A stretch of 64,000 nucleotides of DNA from Nepenthes gracilis. Its lineage: Eukaryota; Streptophyta; Magnoliopsida; Caryophyllales; Nepenthaceae. Of the stretch, positions 11,571-23,537 are shown piece after piece. Within the stretch, counting starts at the first letter, position 1. Every line of letters starts with the position of its first letter. The stretch is from NCBI GenBank assembly GCA_033239525.1, contig BSYO01000031.1:2170001-2234000 (forward strand), written 5' to 3'. The position numbers and the translations under genes were made by a program. The notes beneath the pieces are model-generated. The model had not been told where the DNA came from. It searched no databases and saw only the letters and a program-made list of their open reading frames with translations.

Positions 11571-12926
11571 GTTGGCGACATTGTGAAGAAGGGGTTTTGG
11601 TGGTGATTGATTCTTTCAAGCGGTTCGTGATGGAAGATTGACGTGAAGATCGAAAGCGTTCGATTTTGTTGCCGTAGGCAAATCCAAAATTTTTTGGTAA
11701 AGATCACATGATAAGAGCAAGTCGGTTAAGTTAGCACGTCGTTACCACCCGATTTGTAAGTTGATTTTCATAATACATATCTTCCCTGGACGTTGAAATT
11801 CGGAGGGTTTACTCAATAGTTGTGGTTATTGAAGTTTTCCTTCGTTATAAAAAATTATGTCTTTATATTATTATTTATTACTTTACATTTTATACTTGTT
11901 GTTTATTTCATCTAAATTTAAATATTCTTTACATGTATTAAATATTTATTTTTATATTACTTCTATAATTTATTAAGGGGTCAAAATTTTTGTGATTTGG
12001 AATGAAAAATTTTTTTAAGATAATATATTTTAGCATACATTAGTATATTATAGTAGAGTATATTATAGTGAAAGATCGTTGTATGTGACGGCCCACACGT
12101 GCAATCATAAATAAGATGAGATGACTTTTAATTATGTAGGAACAAATATAATCTAGGTTAGACCAATCGTTTCTTTAGTCAATAAAGGCTATTGGTCCTG
12201 GTCTCGGTCCCCATCGAAATAAGTTTTTAATACGATTTGATGATTAAGAAAGAAAAAGAATGAAAAAAATTTAAAAAATATCATGAAAGCATTCTTTTAT
12301 ATTCTTAATGCATGATCACTCATATATCTCTATTGCCTTCCTATATGCATAATTATGTTTTAAATATGAAATTTATATATTCCTTATTATATTATACCTT
12401 ATTAAATATTTAGCTCACTTCTTACTGTTTTGTCATCCCCTTAGATAATTAGCACGAATTCATACCCGACGAGGAGTAGAGAATCAGCGCCTAGCTTAGG
12501 GCTTGCGATGATGCATTTTGTATTTTGGGAGAATTTATATTTTGTGTTTTTGGTATAGATAATGATTCTTTTGGAATCAGGAGAATTGTATATATATTTT
12601 TTGTTCTTTTGTAATTTTATTATAGCATTCTCTTATATTCTTAATTTTGCTATGGAATCACAGGTTTGTGAAGAATCATAGGCTTAGTGACATCTCTCTA
12701 TTGCCTTGGTATTTAAGTTATAATGATAGAGCCGTAATTGTGGCAATTTTTGGACACGTGTGGATTTATATGTATATTGTACATGATATTATACAGTGTA
12801 TTAATTTTAATCGTATTATAATCAAATTTACCAAATTTTAGCCACGTCGTATAATCTATAAGATGACTTTGTAATCTAACTCTTTTTTAAACCATTACCT
12901 CTCATTTTTTTGAAACATTGTATAGG
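11571..12926. other. AT-rich, probably retrotransposon-derived, no gene seen
   Basis: No domain is recognisable. A less AT-rich patch at 12085-12215 and another at 12440-12520 (CGACGAGGAGTAGAGAATCAGCG) look like parts of an LTR or leader but could not be assigned. Confidence 0.3.
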
Positions 12927-14818
12927 TGTGACCTAAGATTTATGCATGTAACCTTCGATTAATGAGATAGAATAACATACAAATATAGAAAAAATTAAGT
13001 AAAATATCATTTGCAAAGATAAACATTTAATAAATATCCAAAATATCACAATATAAGTTATACTGAAATCCATCAACGACTGAGTTTCTCAAACTATATA
13101 AAATATGATACATCGAAATGTACAATAATTTCAAACATGAGCCCCAAAAATAAATCAAATACAAATCCAAATATAAATATAATTAAACCAACCTTCGAGT
13201 CCCATCTATCAGAATTTTATAAATATTTATAGCCTAAAAAATTTATAAAATATGATCCTAAAACTCAACATATATATAATAACAAATGTGTATCTACAAA
13301 ACAGATAGAGAAATAAAAAATAACAAAATACATATAAAATCTGATATATTAAATGTTCTAATATGTCATATCCAAATCATTATTTTGCACGCCAACATTT
13401 GTAGCACATATATGAATATAAAATAATTTAAATTATACGAAATCGTCTTAAGTCTAAATCATATGCTTTTTAAACGTTCAAATGTTCGAAATCCAATAAT
13501 TTTAAATCTTGTATCAAAACCTGCCAAAATATTGCAGAACATCAAATACAATACAAGTAAAATCCTAAAAATCTAAATTATGTCAAAATCTAAGAATCAA
13601 GGATCAAAATGTCAAATGTTGTGAAAAGATTACATGTATTTTCAATAATTTAAAATCAAAACTCTCTTATTTAGACCCACAAAAGAGCTGTCTACAAATA
13701 CATCCTATAAATAAAGTCAAACATTATTTTTTTGCTAGCTATGGAAATAGATGCAGTCATTAAGTATATTTGGTATAATAGGATATTTAAATATATTATT
13801 TTTATTTAGTTTCTTATTATTATTCTCAGTAAAATAGTAAATGATAGACAATATAATAAATATTTAAAAGTTTTCTACCGTCATAAAAAAGTATAAATAT
13901 TCAAAATTTTTTTACCCTGAAAAAAGTATGAGTATTAAATTAAATATCAAAATAGAGTTATTATTAAATACTTATATAAAATATCAACATACAAGGCTAA
14001 ATATACAAATCTCATAACTTTTTTACTAAAATATTTTTATATATGAATATAATATTTTAAAATATTACTCATTCAATGAAAAACAAGCTAAATTTTTAAA
14101 TTTTTAGTAAAACCCAACAAAATTTTAAAACATTTGATAAAAATTTTATACATACACAATAATCAAAATTAGGAAGTAAAATGGTGACATGTATAATAAA
14201 ACAAATATCGTAAGCCAAAATCAAGAAATTTCAAAATATATCAAAAAAGGCACTAAAAATACTTACTTTAGACATTTGGTCTAATATATTTAACTCCAAA
14301 AAGCTCTAAAATCTTCTGTCTCCTCTTCTTTCACTTTTCCCTTCTCTTTGTTCCTCTTCTCTCGCCTTTATCCCGCAATATAACCAAAAAAGTGCGTGGG
14401 CAATCTTATATAATATAATTGTTGCATGAGCACCAAATAAGCGTACATTATGCACCTGCTTTTCTGCCTCACCCGTGTACAAGTATCATATCAGGTACGA
14501 CTTAGACGTTAAAATTCTTTCCAATCTGTAAATGACCACTATAATAGATGTACTTCAGGTATAGCTTATTCTACTCAAAACACGTATAAAGATCTTATAA
14601 GGGAGCATCAGATACACATTTTCTATCTCAAAAACATATAAATGCAGAAACATGTATCCATCAGGCACCTAGTTTGATTTTTAATAGTTTGATTTTTTAA
14701 AAAAATTTTTAATATACAATTATAATAGTTTTTCTTTATTTATAAACAATAAGTTTCAAAATTTATTTAAAATTATATTAATAACTCTATAAATTATAAA
14801 TAAAATTTAAGCGTTATA
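12927..14818 (-). mobile_element. Decayed LTR of the main family, minus strand
   Basis: The left end TGTGACCTAAGAT resembles the family's inverted 3' end, and the right end GCGTTATA resembles its inverted start. The 1,892-bp length fits the ~2.0-kb family size. Family phrases are recognisable in order: TTTAGACCCACAAAAGAGCTGTCTAC (about 13670), ATATTTAAATATATTA...TTCTTA (about 13785), and a CT-rich tract (14310-14375) followed by an inverted TATA region. It is strongly eroded and no target duplication could be confirmed. Confidence 0.6.
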
Positions 14819-16563
14819 ATTTGGCAAATAAACTCATATTTTTCTTAACAACAATGGTGCTAATTTTCTTTAGTAATATTTTCAAAAAATAAATATTTTA
14901 GTTTTAAATTCTCAACCAAAATAAAATGAAAGGAACAAAAATTCTAAAGAATTTTAATTTCTACATAAACTTTTTCAACAAAATAGACCTTAAATTAATT
15001 CTAAAAAAATAGCCACTACCAACTGGTTTTCCCAAATTCAAGGGAAAAATAAAGTTTTAATTTCCTATTTTTTGAAATTTATATTTAGAAGAAAAATGAA
15101 GTAAAATAATGATTCCCATAAATATACGATTGGATATACAAGATAAAAATAATTATTTATTAAGACTATTTAATATCAGATAAATATGTAGAAATGCAAT
15201 TTTATTAATTGGTGAAGATGAAAGAACAAATATTTTAACCCAAACTACTGATCTAATTCTCTCGGTCTAAATTGTAATATAAAATTGAACAATTAAAATT
15301 TATCATTCACAAATTTAAATATTTATTCATATATAATTTAAATAATATAATAATTATTTATTTAAAATATTTAAAAATATTTCTTTCTCGTCTAAATATT
15401 AAATTATGTTATAACTTACTCAGCCAAAAATTAAAAAACAAAAAGAAATGAAAAAGCTGTAAAATATATTAAAATTTCTCCACCCTCTCAATTTTCACGT
15501 TCTCTCCGCTGAGCCCGTTCAGGGTAGAAAGGAAGTGGCGCGGCGGAGGGCGGCATGGTCCGCCACGCGGACACGGCGGCGGAGAAGCTAATAACATTAA
15601 GAAGAAGAAGAAGAAGAAGAGGCGGATTATCCGGCGACTTTGTACGAATACTCGGATCCTGTGCCTTGTGGGTGAACAAATGCTACTCTCCTAATTCAGA
15701 TCTTAAATTATAATTGAATTATATTACAAAATAATAAAAAAATTAATTAAAATTGTTTATTTTAAGATAATTAAAATATAGCAATCCATTTAAAAATAAA
15801 TTGCTAAAATTGATTAGGAAAATAGATAAAACAACTATTTTAATTAAATTATGGCTATAATTATCCTATAACATGATATTTATTTATCATTCATTTAAAA
15901 GAAAAATTAACTAAAATTTAATATCAAACTTATAATTTGATTATAATGACTATAGAAGTTATAATTTAGTAAATTGCTCTATCAATAGACATAATTTTTT
16001 GATAAAAAGAGAGATAATAATTTATATCATAAAATTTGAATGTCTTATAGCATCATATAATATGTTTGTTTTTATGGTCACGAATTTAATTCTTATTATT
16101 ATATATTTAAATTTATCTGATATATAATGACTAAGATGAAGAAAACATAATACGCTGCGGACCTTTTGAACCCAAAATAAAATAAAAGTACTTTATAATT
16201 TTGAGTAATATATAATTCACATAGGAGTACTATTTTTGAGGCATAAAAATAATATAATTTACACTTAATTCCTATAAATTCGAAATAGATACGAATTTAA
16301 GTCTGATTTCTCCTCCATTTGATGTTATTAATAATATAAATCATCCGAAAAAAAAAATCTCTTAGTTAAATTAATCATGATTAGTTGATATGGAATTAAA
16401 TATTAAATAAATATCTACATTTTTGGGATGTGCCCTAGGCAATCTTTCTATGAGTTATGTAATAATTTATTTATAGGAAACTCTTATATAAAATGTATTT
16501 ATATAACATATTATCGATTATTTTTCTTTTTACAAATTTTTATGTAATTGAGTTTGGTAAAAG
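14819..16563. other. AT-rich intergenic DNA with one GC-rich island
   Basis: Almost all of this stretch is low-complexity AT-rich DNA without recognisable features. The exception is a GC-rich island at about 15495-15670 that carries a short open frame, listed separately. Confidence 0.4.
15555..15713 (+). CDS. Possible 52-residue small protein, unrecognised
   Basis: This frame starts at ATG 15555 and stops at TAA 15713. The N-terminal part is acidic and alanine-rich (MVRHADTAAEK). Residues 16-22 are seven consecutive arginines encoded by an AGA repeat, followed by a stretch ending SCALWVNKC. It lies in a GC-rich island whose third positions are often G or C, unlike the AT-rich surroundings, and a CT-rich leader-like stretch precedes it. 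I do not recognise the protein. It could be a small gene, a first exon, or chance in a GC-rich fragment with an AAG microsatellite. There is no transcript evidence and no conserved domain to rely on. Confidence 0.22.
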   Translation: MVRHADTAAEKLITLRRRRRRRGGLSGDFVRILGSCALWVNKCYSPNSDLKL

Positions 16564-19377
16564 TATAATGCTTCATATTTATATATGATCTATAATGTTA
16601 TTAATATGATTTTAGATTAATTTAAAATAATTATATAATAAAAAAATTAAAGAAAAACTTAAGTTTGAGGAAGTAGGCTTGATACCTGATAGATGTCTGC
16701 ATGACATTTATGCAAGTTTTGAGTATATTGAATAATATCTGATATGTAATTATACAACACTTATCTGTAGTGTGGATAGAATGTTAATATCTGAGTCACG
16801 CCTGTTGCGATACTCATGTGCAGTTAAGGTAGAGTGAGGATGCTTAATGTGTGTAGTGTACCGATTGTACTATATAAAGGTATGTGTGTTGTTTAGTCAT
16901 TTCATGGGAAAAAGAAAAAAGAAGAAAAAGAGAGGGAAGATAGGAAAAAGAAGAAGAGAGAGAAAGAGAATGAAGGAGATTTTAAAACTTTCGAGAAGTA
17001 TTTTAAATCCAATTTTTAGTCTATTTTTAGAATTCTTTAATTTTATTTTTTATATTTTTTATTTTGATATGTATGCATGTGTTCATTTAGTTTTTTATTT
17101 TAAATATTATTACATATATATAATTTTTACTGAAGGTTTTAAATTTTATTTAGTTTTATAAAATATTTGAGAGTTTTAATCGATTTGTACAAAATAAGCA
17201 AGTATTTGAAATACTATATTTATATATATGAATATTTATGAAATAAATATTATAGAACTTAAATATTTGACTTTATATGTAATATTTTATGCAAATATTT
17301 TGATTTGAACATTATTTTAGACTTGTGATATGGATGTACTTTTCTCCGAGTGGATAGCTTTATATTTGTGTTTCCCTCAGGTTTTGTGTGTGGTGTCTAA
17401 TATTTGTGCTTTCTTAGGCGGAAGGCTTTGTATTTGTGCCTCGTTTGATATTTATATTTTTTTAGAGGAAAAAATTTAACATTTTTCTTGTGAAGAAAAA
17501 AATTTTATGATTTAATATAGAATCTATCGTTTGATAGCTTTTGTGAGAACTATTATAAGAAATTGATGAAATATTATTTTTAGACATCATTCGAGTTGGT
17601 CTTTTGATTAGTTAATGTATGAAAAATCGACCCTTAGTTTTTCTATTATAGACCTCGAACCAAAACAGGTCTTAATAATAATTAAATAATTAAAAGTCAC
17701 AAAATTTAAATCTCAAATTTAAAATAATAACCAAATTAAATTTTAAATCAGAGCGTGACCTGACACAAATCAGACATTCTCAATATTTAATAACAATAAA
17801 ATCATAATATAAAATTAATTATAGGATTTCATTGGATAATTCATCCGATAATTAAATAATTGTGACTTACTCTACAATATTATAAGGGAGTGATAAACTA
17901 ACAACACACATTTTTAATTTACATAATGACCCTACTGATCCCATACAAAACTATAAGTTGTTATCCGACTAACTCTTGATACCTAAAATATAACTAATAT
18001 GATCACAATTCAAACAATATGCTACTACTCACCAAAAAGAGCAATGCTGCAATCAACGCTGCATTCAAATTTCCTACAACGTATTCGAGCCCACTAATTT
18101 AAAGGAGATGAGAAAATAAAAATATGAGTTTAAAACTTAACAAATATCAGTATATAATATAATATAACAAATGATGTGTCCAAAAATTAGGATGAAGGAC
18201 AATAAACACATATACTAAATGCGTAAAACTATAATTTCAAATGTTCATCAATAAAAGTTTGAATTTGGCACCGTACTCAAAAGTATAATAAAACGAAACT
18301 GCATAATCTAAAAATAAAATTATATATCCAAATATACGAAATTGATCTAATCTCAATTATGGGCAAAATCTACGAATCTTAAACGAAGTCTTAATACAAA
18401 TCAATATAGGAAAATATTTTTTAAGTTTAAAATAAGCATAAAATGGAGAACTAAAGATTGAAAACTAACTTTAAAAAAATATACATACTCCTAATAATCT
18501 TGAATAATATCAACCACTATTTAGACCCATAAATATGGCCGTTTAAATACTATCTCCTATCTATGAAAGTGAAGCTATTATCTTTTGCCACCCTTGAAAT
18601 TGGGTGCACTTCTCAAATCTATGTAATATATTAGAATATTTAAATATATTAGTTTTATTTAATTTCTTATGATGGTTCTCATAAAATACAATTGGGAGGG
18701 TTTTCACATCACATATCACAAAATTTTTTAACTGATGAAAAGGTCAAAACATTCACTCAAGGAGGTTAAATTATAAAACTTTTTCTTCTGAAAAGGTTAC
18801 ACATCGAAGCACATGATAAAGGTAGAGCCCAATTGTGATGGAACGGGTCATAATCATCTATGACCTTCCATCATTAATCATAAATATAATCAAAATAATA
18901 AACCCTCTACAATATATAAAAATAGATAAACTTTAAATTTAATTGCACAACACAAACACATGATCTAAAAATCATATGCTATTACATCCATGGCTCTAAC
19001 ACAGTAATCTCAACTCCATAGTGGATCTAATAAGAGATGCCAACTAGGAACCCATACAAATAAAAAATTAGACCTGCAAAAGCGTAACAATACCTATAAC
19101 AACATGCAGAAGCATACTATACCATAATAATATATAATATGCCCGAAGTTAATACACAACATTTAACTTGTATAAGTTATTTAAATTCACATTATATCAA
19201 ACACTTTTAAAATTTTGAGTCTTCAAGGTCTAACAATCTTCCTTTAACTAGGCCTTATCCTTACTTTTTTTCATTAGGTATCAACTCATTTGTATCATCT
19301 GAAAGGGTAGATAACAAACAGTAAGAGGTGAGCAAATTACTCAATATGATACTAAATAATAAGGATATGTAAATTTT

Positions 19378-19383
<6 letters not shown>

Positions 19384-19416
<33 letters not shown>
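19384..19416. repeat. (AT)n microsatellite
   Basis: About 16 AT dinucleotides inside the innermost nested LTR. Confidence 0.95.
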
Positions 19417-19417
<1 letters not shown>

Positions 19418-19454
19418 CACATATGGACAATGCAAAAATATGAAACAACGTATG

Positions 19455-19590
19455 AATATAGTGCAATGGCCGAGGATAGTGCAAAGGCCACAGATGTTGA
19501 AGGTTGCCAAAATGAACAAAATAATCGAGGACATGCAATGGCCGCAGACATTGAAAACTATATAAAATGACCGAGGACATGCAATGGCCA
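19455..19590 (-). repeat. Diverged tandem repeat with GCAATGGCC core
   Basis: The phrase CCGAGGA(C/T)A...TGCAATGGCC occurs at about 19461, 19526 and 19571 with further fragments between. It lies inside the innermost LTR, just left of the ~75-bp array. Confidence 0.6.
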
Positions 19591-19722
19591 TGGGCACAAG
19601 GTGGAAATGTCTGAGGTTTATACTAGTTTTTAAAGACAAGGACAAAGCATTGCTAGCATAAAATACTGAAAATTATGAAACAGCTCAAATCTTACTTATC
19701 TTTTAGAATAATTTTTTTATCC

Positions 19723-20005
19723 GAAGACAAATTGAGTATGAATTCTGCCTTATTTACATCTCGAGGTCAGGATGATCACATATTCTTAGTTCTTGTCTGA
19801 AGGCAAATTGATCATGAATTTCTCCTTATTTACATTCTGAGGATAGGATGATTACATATTCTTAATTCACAGATTGATCATGAATTTCTTCTTATTTATA
19901 TCCCGAGGATAGGATAATCACATATTCTTTGTTCTTGTTCGAAGGCAGATTGATCATGAATTTCTTCTTATTTACATTTAGGATAGGATGACCACATATC
20001 ATTCT
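19723..20005 (-). repeat. Four-copy tandem repeat, ~70-76 bp
   Basis: Units start at 19723, 19799, about 19869 and 19941. Each has (G)AAGGCA(A/G)ATTGATCATGAATT followed by CTTATTTACAT and AGGATAGGATGA(T/C)CACATATTC. The first unit is the most diverged. The array lies within the transcribed half of the innermost LTR and was not seen in other LTR copies. Confidence 0.85.
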
Positions 20006-22550
20006 GTGGATGGAGTCATTCTTAATTACCAACTGTAACCCCTATGGCATGCTAAAGAACTTTACTGCTGGACAACAATCCTTGGTCAAATTTCTTGCTG
20101 ATTTTAACGTATCTTAGGGAGTTTTGATTCTTATTTCTTAACTTTAATCCTCGTCCTTTAGGGGCCACTTCAACTTCACAAAACTAAGTTTTTGGATAGC
20201 TTAGGGTTCTTAGTAATTTAAACAGCATGACTTTCGATAAAATTTCAGGTAAAATCGTTCGGTAATCTTAAATGATTCATTATATAATGTTTTCACTCCA
20301 TAACTCAAAGATTTACAAACCCTCGCCTTTATTTTGAGCTTAAACTGGAGAAAAAATATTCAGACAAAATTCAAATATAAAACACAAATTAAACAGCGAA
20401 ATCGAATTCATAAATCATAATATTTATACTTAAATATGTAATTTATTTATAAAATCGTGAAAAAATTAGAAAATTGGAGTAAACTTGTCTCAACCTGATT
20501 TATTGATTTTCTTACTCTGATAAAATCGGAAGTTGTTTGGAATCTATTCTCCTTCTCTTTTTCCCTTTCCTTTCTCTCATCTTCTCTACTCGTTTATGCC
20601 CTGCTTCCTCTTCTTTTCCCTTATTTAAAAGTGTACAGTAAGTCGGTGGAAATATTCTAGGCTGGTGCTACAGTAAGGCGGTGGACAAAATGTCCGGCCA
20701 GTCGGCGCTCGAGCGCACTTCAAACATGCCTCGGGTGCACCCCTTTGAAATTTGGTGTCTCCAGCCTTGCTTGAGCATCCGGCGAGCTTGGCACCAAATT
20801 ACCTTCAATTATGATCTAATTTTTATTTTCTCCAATTTATTTATCCTAAACTTAATTATTAGAATTTACTATATTTTAAGAACCCATACTTTACACCAAC
20901 TCGACGCAACAATACATGGATACCATATGTACAACCTATATGTAAGTTTTTATGACTTTTTTAATAAATATACTGGTACACAAAAATAATACTTTAAAAT
21001 ATTTACCCATTTTTCATAAAATAAATAAAATAGTCAAATATTTTTTCGAACGAAGCAAAATCCCAAAATAATTGATAAAAGTAATATGTATGCATGAGAT
21101 AGTCAAATATGGTAAATAAAATAATATGCATATATATTAAAACCACTAAATATAAATAAAAATAACTGAAATCAGAAATAAATCAAGAATATAGTGTAAG
21201 AATACATACCTAACCTTTAAATAAATAGATATAACAAAAAAAAAATACTTTGGACTACCTCTTCTCCTCTTTATCTCTCTTTCTTCTCATTCTCTTTCTC
21301 CCATTTCTCGCACGAAATGCCCAAACAGTGCGTGCCACTGCTTATATAAGACGCGTCAGGCGTCGTGCCAAAACCCTTACTGTGCATGAGCGTTGTCTGA
21401 GCGCCCTTGGGCGCGCCTATTCTGGTTTTTGTGTCCGAGAGCCACCTCAAGAGTTCTTCGGGCATGCCCAGTTTGGAAATCATAGTCAAGTACACATAGG
21501 GCATGTCTCATGCACTACTTTGCCTCCTTAACTCTGAATGTTCTTCAAATTCTACATTATATAATTATTTTTAATGTATCCAATTTAATATAAAATAATA
21601 TATAATATTAGACCAAATCAAATCAAAATCAGTTATTACTTCTCCATTTTTAGTAAGTTTTGTATTTTTGAGATTTTACTTGTATAGTATTTGATAATAG
21701 ATATGATTTGTCCATTTGAGATTTATAAGTTTTGAACTCAATCTGCAAGCCTATTCGATTCTTGATTTTTGACTTTTGTGCATTTGGTTTGTGATATTTG
21801 TAGTATTTAAATGATTTCATGTTCTGAATTATTTAATATTTATATATAGATTATGAATTTTGTATATGAAATCATATTTGAATATTTGACATATTCAAAC
21901 GTTTGACAAATTAGATTTCAAACGGGTTTTATTATCTTTGGTCCATTTGTTCCATTTTATTAGATATACATTTGTTATATATTATATATATATTTGTTGA
22001 GCCTTAAATACATGATTTTATCCTATTTTTTAATTATTTTAAATTAGAATATATTGGATACTTATCAATTCGGATGGATGATGATACTCAAAGATTCAGG
22101 TTTTTTTATATTTGACATTAGGATCTATATTTGAATAGGTATTTGGGTTAGGTATTTTTAGATGGATGTATATATATTTATTAATTATAGTTAGGTATTT
22201 TTAGATGGATGTATATATATTTATTAATTATAGTCTGTTTATATTTTTGGTTTACTATATCAGTTGGATTTGCTTGGATGCTTCATTTTGATTGATACAT
22301 TTTTTATGAGTAATTTAGGTCTGAGTAGGTTCTAATTAGTATTATTTAAAGACTGAACTGTATAAGTTTGATTAGATCTTATATTTACTATGATTTTTTA
22401 TCTTTCACTAATTTTCATTTTGGGTTCGGTATGCTTGACTCGGCTTCAGTTATTTTGTTTAGATTTTTGTTATTCTAAGAAAAAAAATCTTATTCTTATT
22501 TATTATTTTTATTATTAATTATTACCTATATTTGGATTAGGTATGTGACA

Positions 22551-23299
22551 AAAATTATCAAAAAATATTCTAAAGTTTTATTTTTTAATTTTATTCCCTA
22601 GTTTGTATGTTATTACTCAAAAACAATATTTTTAATTAAAATATTTAATAATAACCATTTTTGTAATAAAATTAAGTAAATGTATTACTAATTATATCAT
22701 ATTAAAATAATTTTATCAAAATTATCATACAAAAATTTAATAATCAACCTTTTGTTTAAATTTTACACACATCTTAAAATTTTTATCTTGGCATGCATAT
22801 TAGCATATAATCTGAAATATAGCCAATTTAACTTACTTTTTTTAAAAATAAATAAATAAATAAATAAAGCTACCATAAAATTGAAAAAAAAAAATTAAAA
22901 CAAATTAAAAGTTGGGTTCATTTTTTAATATTATTTCCACTATTTATTCCTATGTAAAATACTACGAAGGCATTAATGTACAGAGGATTATTTGAATTTT
23001 TTGTTTTTGTTTTTGTTTTTTTCCTTGTTTCCTCACTTTTTTTTTTTTTGAAAGAATCCCATTTCCCTTTAATCACCCCTCTCACTAAAATCCCAAATTA
23101 TTATTCGAACAATACAAACTAATTAATAAAAAAATAAATGATAATTAAAAATCCATTGAAAATAAATATAATTAATTTTATGTTTTGTCAATTAATTAAG
23201 ATTATTAAAATAATAATAGAAATTTTAAAGCTGTAAAATATATTAATAATGTCTTCCATCACACCTTTAAATTAAAAAAAAAAAAACAAGAGTTGTCAA
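22551..23299. other. AT-rich region upstream of the OFP gene
   Basis: Low-complexity AT-rich DNA with an (AAAT)n run at about 22846-22868 and several A and T homopolymers. No gene or element border is seen. The distal OFP promoter probably lies here. Confidence 0.4.
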
Positions 23300-23537
23300 C
23301 GTCTCAAATTTTCAAGAAAACCGACCTCACGGGGCCAATAAAAAGCAGACATTCAAGTAAAATTTCATCTTCTTCACCTCTTCCAACGGCAGAAAAGTTC
23401 CATCAATTGCCCATTCCGCCATCTTTTTCCGGCCGAAAGAAGCTTCATCTTCTTCAACATTTTCACTTCTGTTGAAGGAAATCGAGTTGAGGATTTTCTT
23501 TTATTGATTGACACCATTGTTTTCTGATACTCTTCAA
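23300..23537 (+). promoter_or_regulatory. OFP proximal promoter and 5' leader
   Basis: GGGGCCAATAAAAAG at about 23329-23343 combines a CCAAT-like and a TATA-like element. CT- and TC-rich stretches (TCATCTTCTTCACCTCTTCC, CTTCATCTTCTTCAAC) follow, typical of plant leaders. I found no ATG between about 23330 and the OFP start at 23538, which supports that start. The transcription start is inferred. Confidence 0.5.

Larger units (their letters stand above)
18834..20895 (-). mobile_element. Innermost nested LTR, minus strand
   Basis: This 2,062-bp LTR starts TGTGATGGAACGGG and ends ATACTTTACA. It is flanked by CCAAT (18829-18833) and CCAAC (20896-20900), a 4-of-5 target duplication. The host LTR reads on across the insertion: the text before 18829 and after 20900 together match the uninterrupted stretch at about 53150-53170. 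It has an inverted CT-rich leader (20545-20615), a GC-rich U3 near 20700-20790 and two sets of internal tandem repeats that I do not see in sister copies. Confidence 0.75.
17644..21639 (-). mobile_element. Minus-strand LTR inserted in the outer LTR
   Basis: The left end TATTATAGACCTCG (mutated TGTTACAGACC) and right end CAGTTATTAC match the family's inverted termini. Flanking TTTTC (17639-17643) and TTCTC (21640-21644) are a 4-of-5 target duplication. Without the nested LTR at 18834-20895 its length is about 1.93 kb. It carries the CT-rich inverted leader (21256-21310), an inverted TATA near 21343 and a GC-rich U3 (21350-21470). A hairpin TTTTC-TTCT-GAAAA is at 18781-18794. Confidence 0.75.
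16564..22550 (+). mobile_element. Plus-strand LTR interrupted by two nested LTRs
   Basis: The outer LTR runs from TATAATGCTTC (16564, a mutated TGTAATGCC start) to GTATGTGACA (22550). Removing the insertion at 17644-21639 and its duplicated target leaves about 1,986 bp, the family size. The flanks AAAAG (16559-16563) and AAAAT (22551-22555) are a near-match target duplication. A TATA region lies near 16872, with a GA-rich leader at 16905-16980. It appears to be a solo LTR, because no internal sequence adjoins either end. Confidence 0.75.

Noticed and set aside
23508..23537. Longer OFP start ten codons upstream
   Set aside because: The upstream start codon would be TTG. The first ATG at 23538 begins the conserved [13 protein letters not shown] block of the family.
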